Part shown: positions 5,819 to 6,468 of the stretch, in pieces | Numbering within the stretch: position 1 is the stretch's first letter | How the letters are laid out: every line of letters begins with the position of its first letter | DNA from: Flavobacteriaceae bacterium UBA7433 | Lineage (GTDB): Bacteria; Bacteroidota; Bacteroidia; Flavobacteriales; Flavobacteriaceae | Length of the DNA: 6,468 nt | Assembly: GCA_002477565.1 (NCBI GenBank) | Contig: DLQL01000070.1 | Span: 1,095 to 7,562, forward strand | Direction of reading: 5' to 3' | The notes under the pieces: model-generated | What the model saw: the letters and a program-made list of their open reading frames with translations, nothing else | What the model was told of the DNA's origin: nothing | Databases searched by the model: none | Made by a program: the position numbers and the translations under genes

Positions 5819-6468
5819 ATGAGACAGCTAAAAATCACCAAGCAGGTTACCAACAGAGAAACCGCATCCTTAGACAAGTATTTACAAGAAATCGGAAAAG
5901 TGGATTTGATCACCGCCGATATGGAAGTCGAATTGGCTCAACGCATCAAAGCAGGAGATCAAATCGCATTAGAAAAATTGACAAAAGCAAATTTGCGTTT
6001 TGTCGTTTCCGTTGCAAAACAATACCAAAACCAGGGATTGACCCTACCCGATCTGATCAACGAAGGCAATTTGGGCTTGATCAAAGCGGCCAAACGCTTT
6101 GACGAAACTCGTGGTTTTAAATTTATTTCGTACGCCGTATGGTGGATTCGTCAATCCATCTTACAAGCCTTGGCAGAACAGTCTCGTATCGTAAGATTGC
6201 CCCTAAACAAAATTGGATCTATCAACAAGATCAACAAAATGTATGCTTTCTTAGAACAAGAAAACGAACGTCCTCCATCCGCTGAAGAAATCGCTAAGAA
6301 ATTGGACATGACTGTCAACGACGTCAAAGAATCCATGAAAAATTCAGGACGCCATGTCTCCATGGATGCACCACTAATCGAAGGAGAAGATTCGAACCTC
6401 TACGATGTCTTGAATTCAGGAGAATCTCCAAATCCTGACAAAAGCCTCCTGCACGAATCTTTGAGAGT
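5819..6468 (+). CDS. rpoD: Housekeeping RNA polymerase sigma factor RpoD/SigA (C-terminus beyond window edge)
   Basis: The primary sigma factor that directs RNA polymerase to housekeeping promoters. 216 codons are visible of an expected total near 287, the usual Bacteroidota length. The protein opens MRQLKITKQVTNRETASLDK and enters region 1.2 at once (about 14-48), lacking the acidic region 1.1 of E. coli sigma-70. Region 2 covers about 55-133: ANLRFVVSVAKQY, the core-binding DLINEGNLGLIKAAKRF, the strand-melting YAVWWIRQSI (105-114), and the -10-reading segment QALAEQSRIVRLP. Region 3 follows (about 135-185, RPPSAEEIAKKL and VSMDAP). The GEDSNLYDVLNSGESPNPD linker leads toward region 4, which lies off the window. 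The frame is intact and the ATG at 5819 gives the conserved family start. The divergent region 2.4 fits the unusual TAnnTTTG promoters in this phylum. Identity is very secure. Confidence 0.98.
   Translation, partial: MRQLKITKQVTNRETASLDKYLQEIGKVDLITADMEVELAQRIKAGDQIALEKLTKANLRFVVSVAKQYQNQGLTLPDLINEGNLGLIKAAKRFDETRGFKFISYAVWWIRQSILQALAEQSRIVRLPLNKIGSINKINKMYAFLEQENERPPSAEEIAKKLDMTVNDVKESMKNSGRHVSMDAPLIEGEDSNLYDVLNSGESPNPDKSLLHESLR

Noticed and set aside
6151..6363. Minus-strand open frame inside rpoD
   Set aside because: It is antisense to a highly conserved sigma factor, with no supporting motif.

Overview
The window looks like a chromosomal segment from a member of the Bacteroidota, most likely a marine-type flavobacterium. 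This rests on three things: a 5'-truncation-free but window-truncated RpoD of the short Bacteroidota type, which starts directly at region 1.2; a Rho factor with a long disordered N-terminal insert next to a DUF4293 membrane protein; and AT-rich intergenic DNA with TAnnTTTG-like -7 elements and few Shine-Dalgarno sequences.

Layout. Positions 1-1424 (minus strand) hold the N-terminal 474 codons of rho, whose C-terminus lies off the left edge. Positions 1425-1698 are a divergent AT-rich promoter region with inverted repeats on the rho side and a dyad just before the next gene. Positions 1699-2133 (plus) encode a four-helix DUF4293 membrane protein, closed by a strong hairpin terminator at 2160-2193. 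A 183-base gap then carries a promoter for a NarL/LuxR-type response regulator (2317-2979). A second terminator-like hairpin follows at 3002-3049. After it come a lipoprotein of unknown family (3089-3775) and a histidine kinase with a periplasmic TPR sensor (3849-5672). The right end (5819-6468) is the first 216 codons of rpoD, the housekeeping sigma factor, cut by the window edge.

How the genes may work together. The response regulator and the kinase are both complete and almost certainly form a two-component system of the NarX/NarL (HisKA_3 / GerE-HTH) class. The gene order, regulator first and then a lipoprotein and kinase beyond a hairpin, is not the usual kinase-regulator pair. The predicted topology puts the lipoprotein and the kinase TPR domain in the same compartment, the periplasm. 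A three-part sensing module (lipoprotein, TPR kinase, regulator) is therefore the most interesting possibility here; this is inference. The flanking rho and rpoD are core transcription genes and show no visible functional link to the module. I saw no mobile elements, CRISPR array, rRNA or tRNA.
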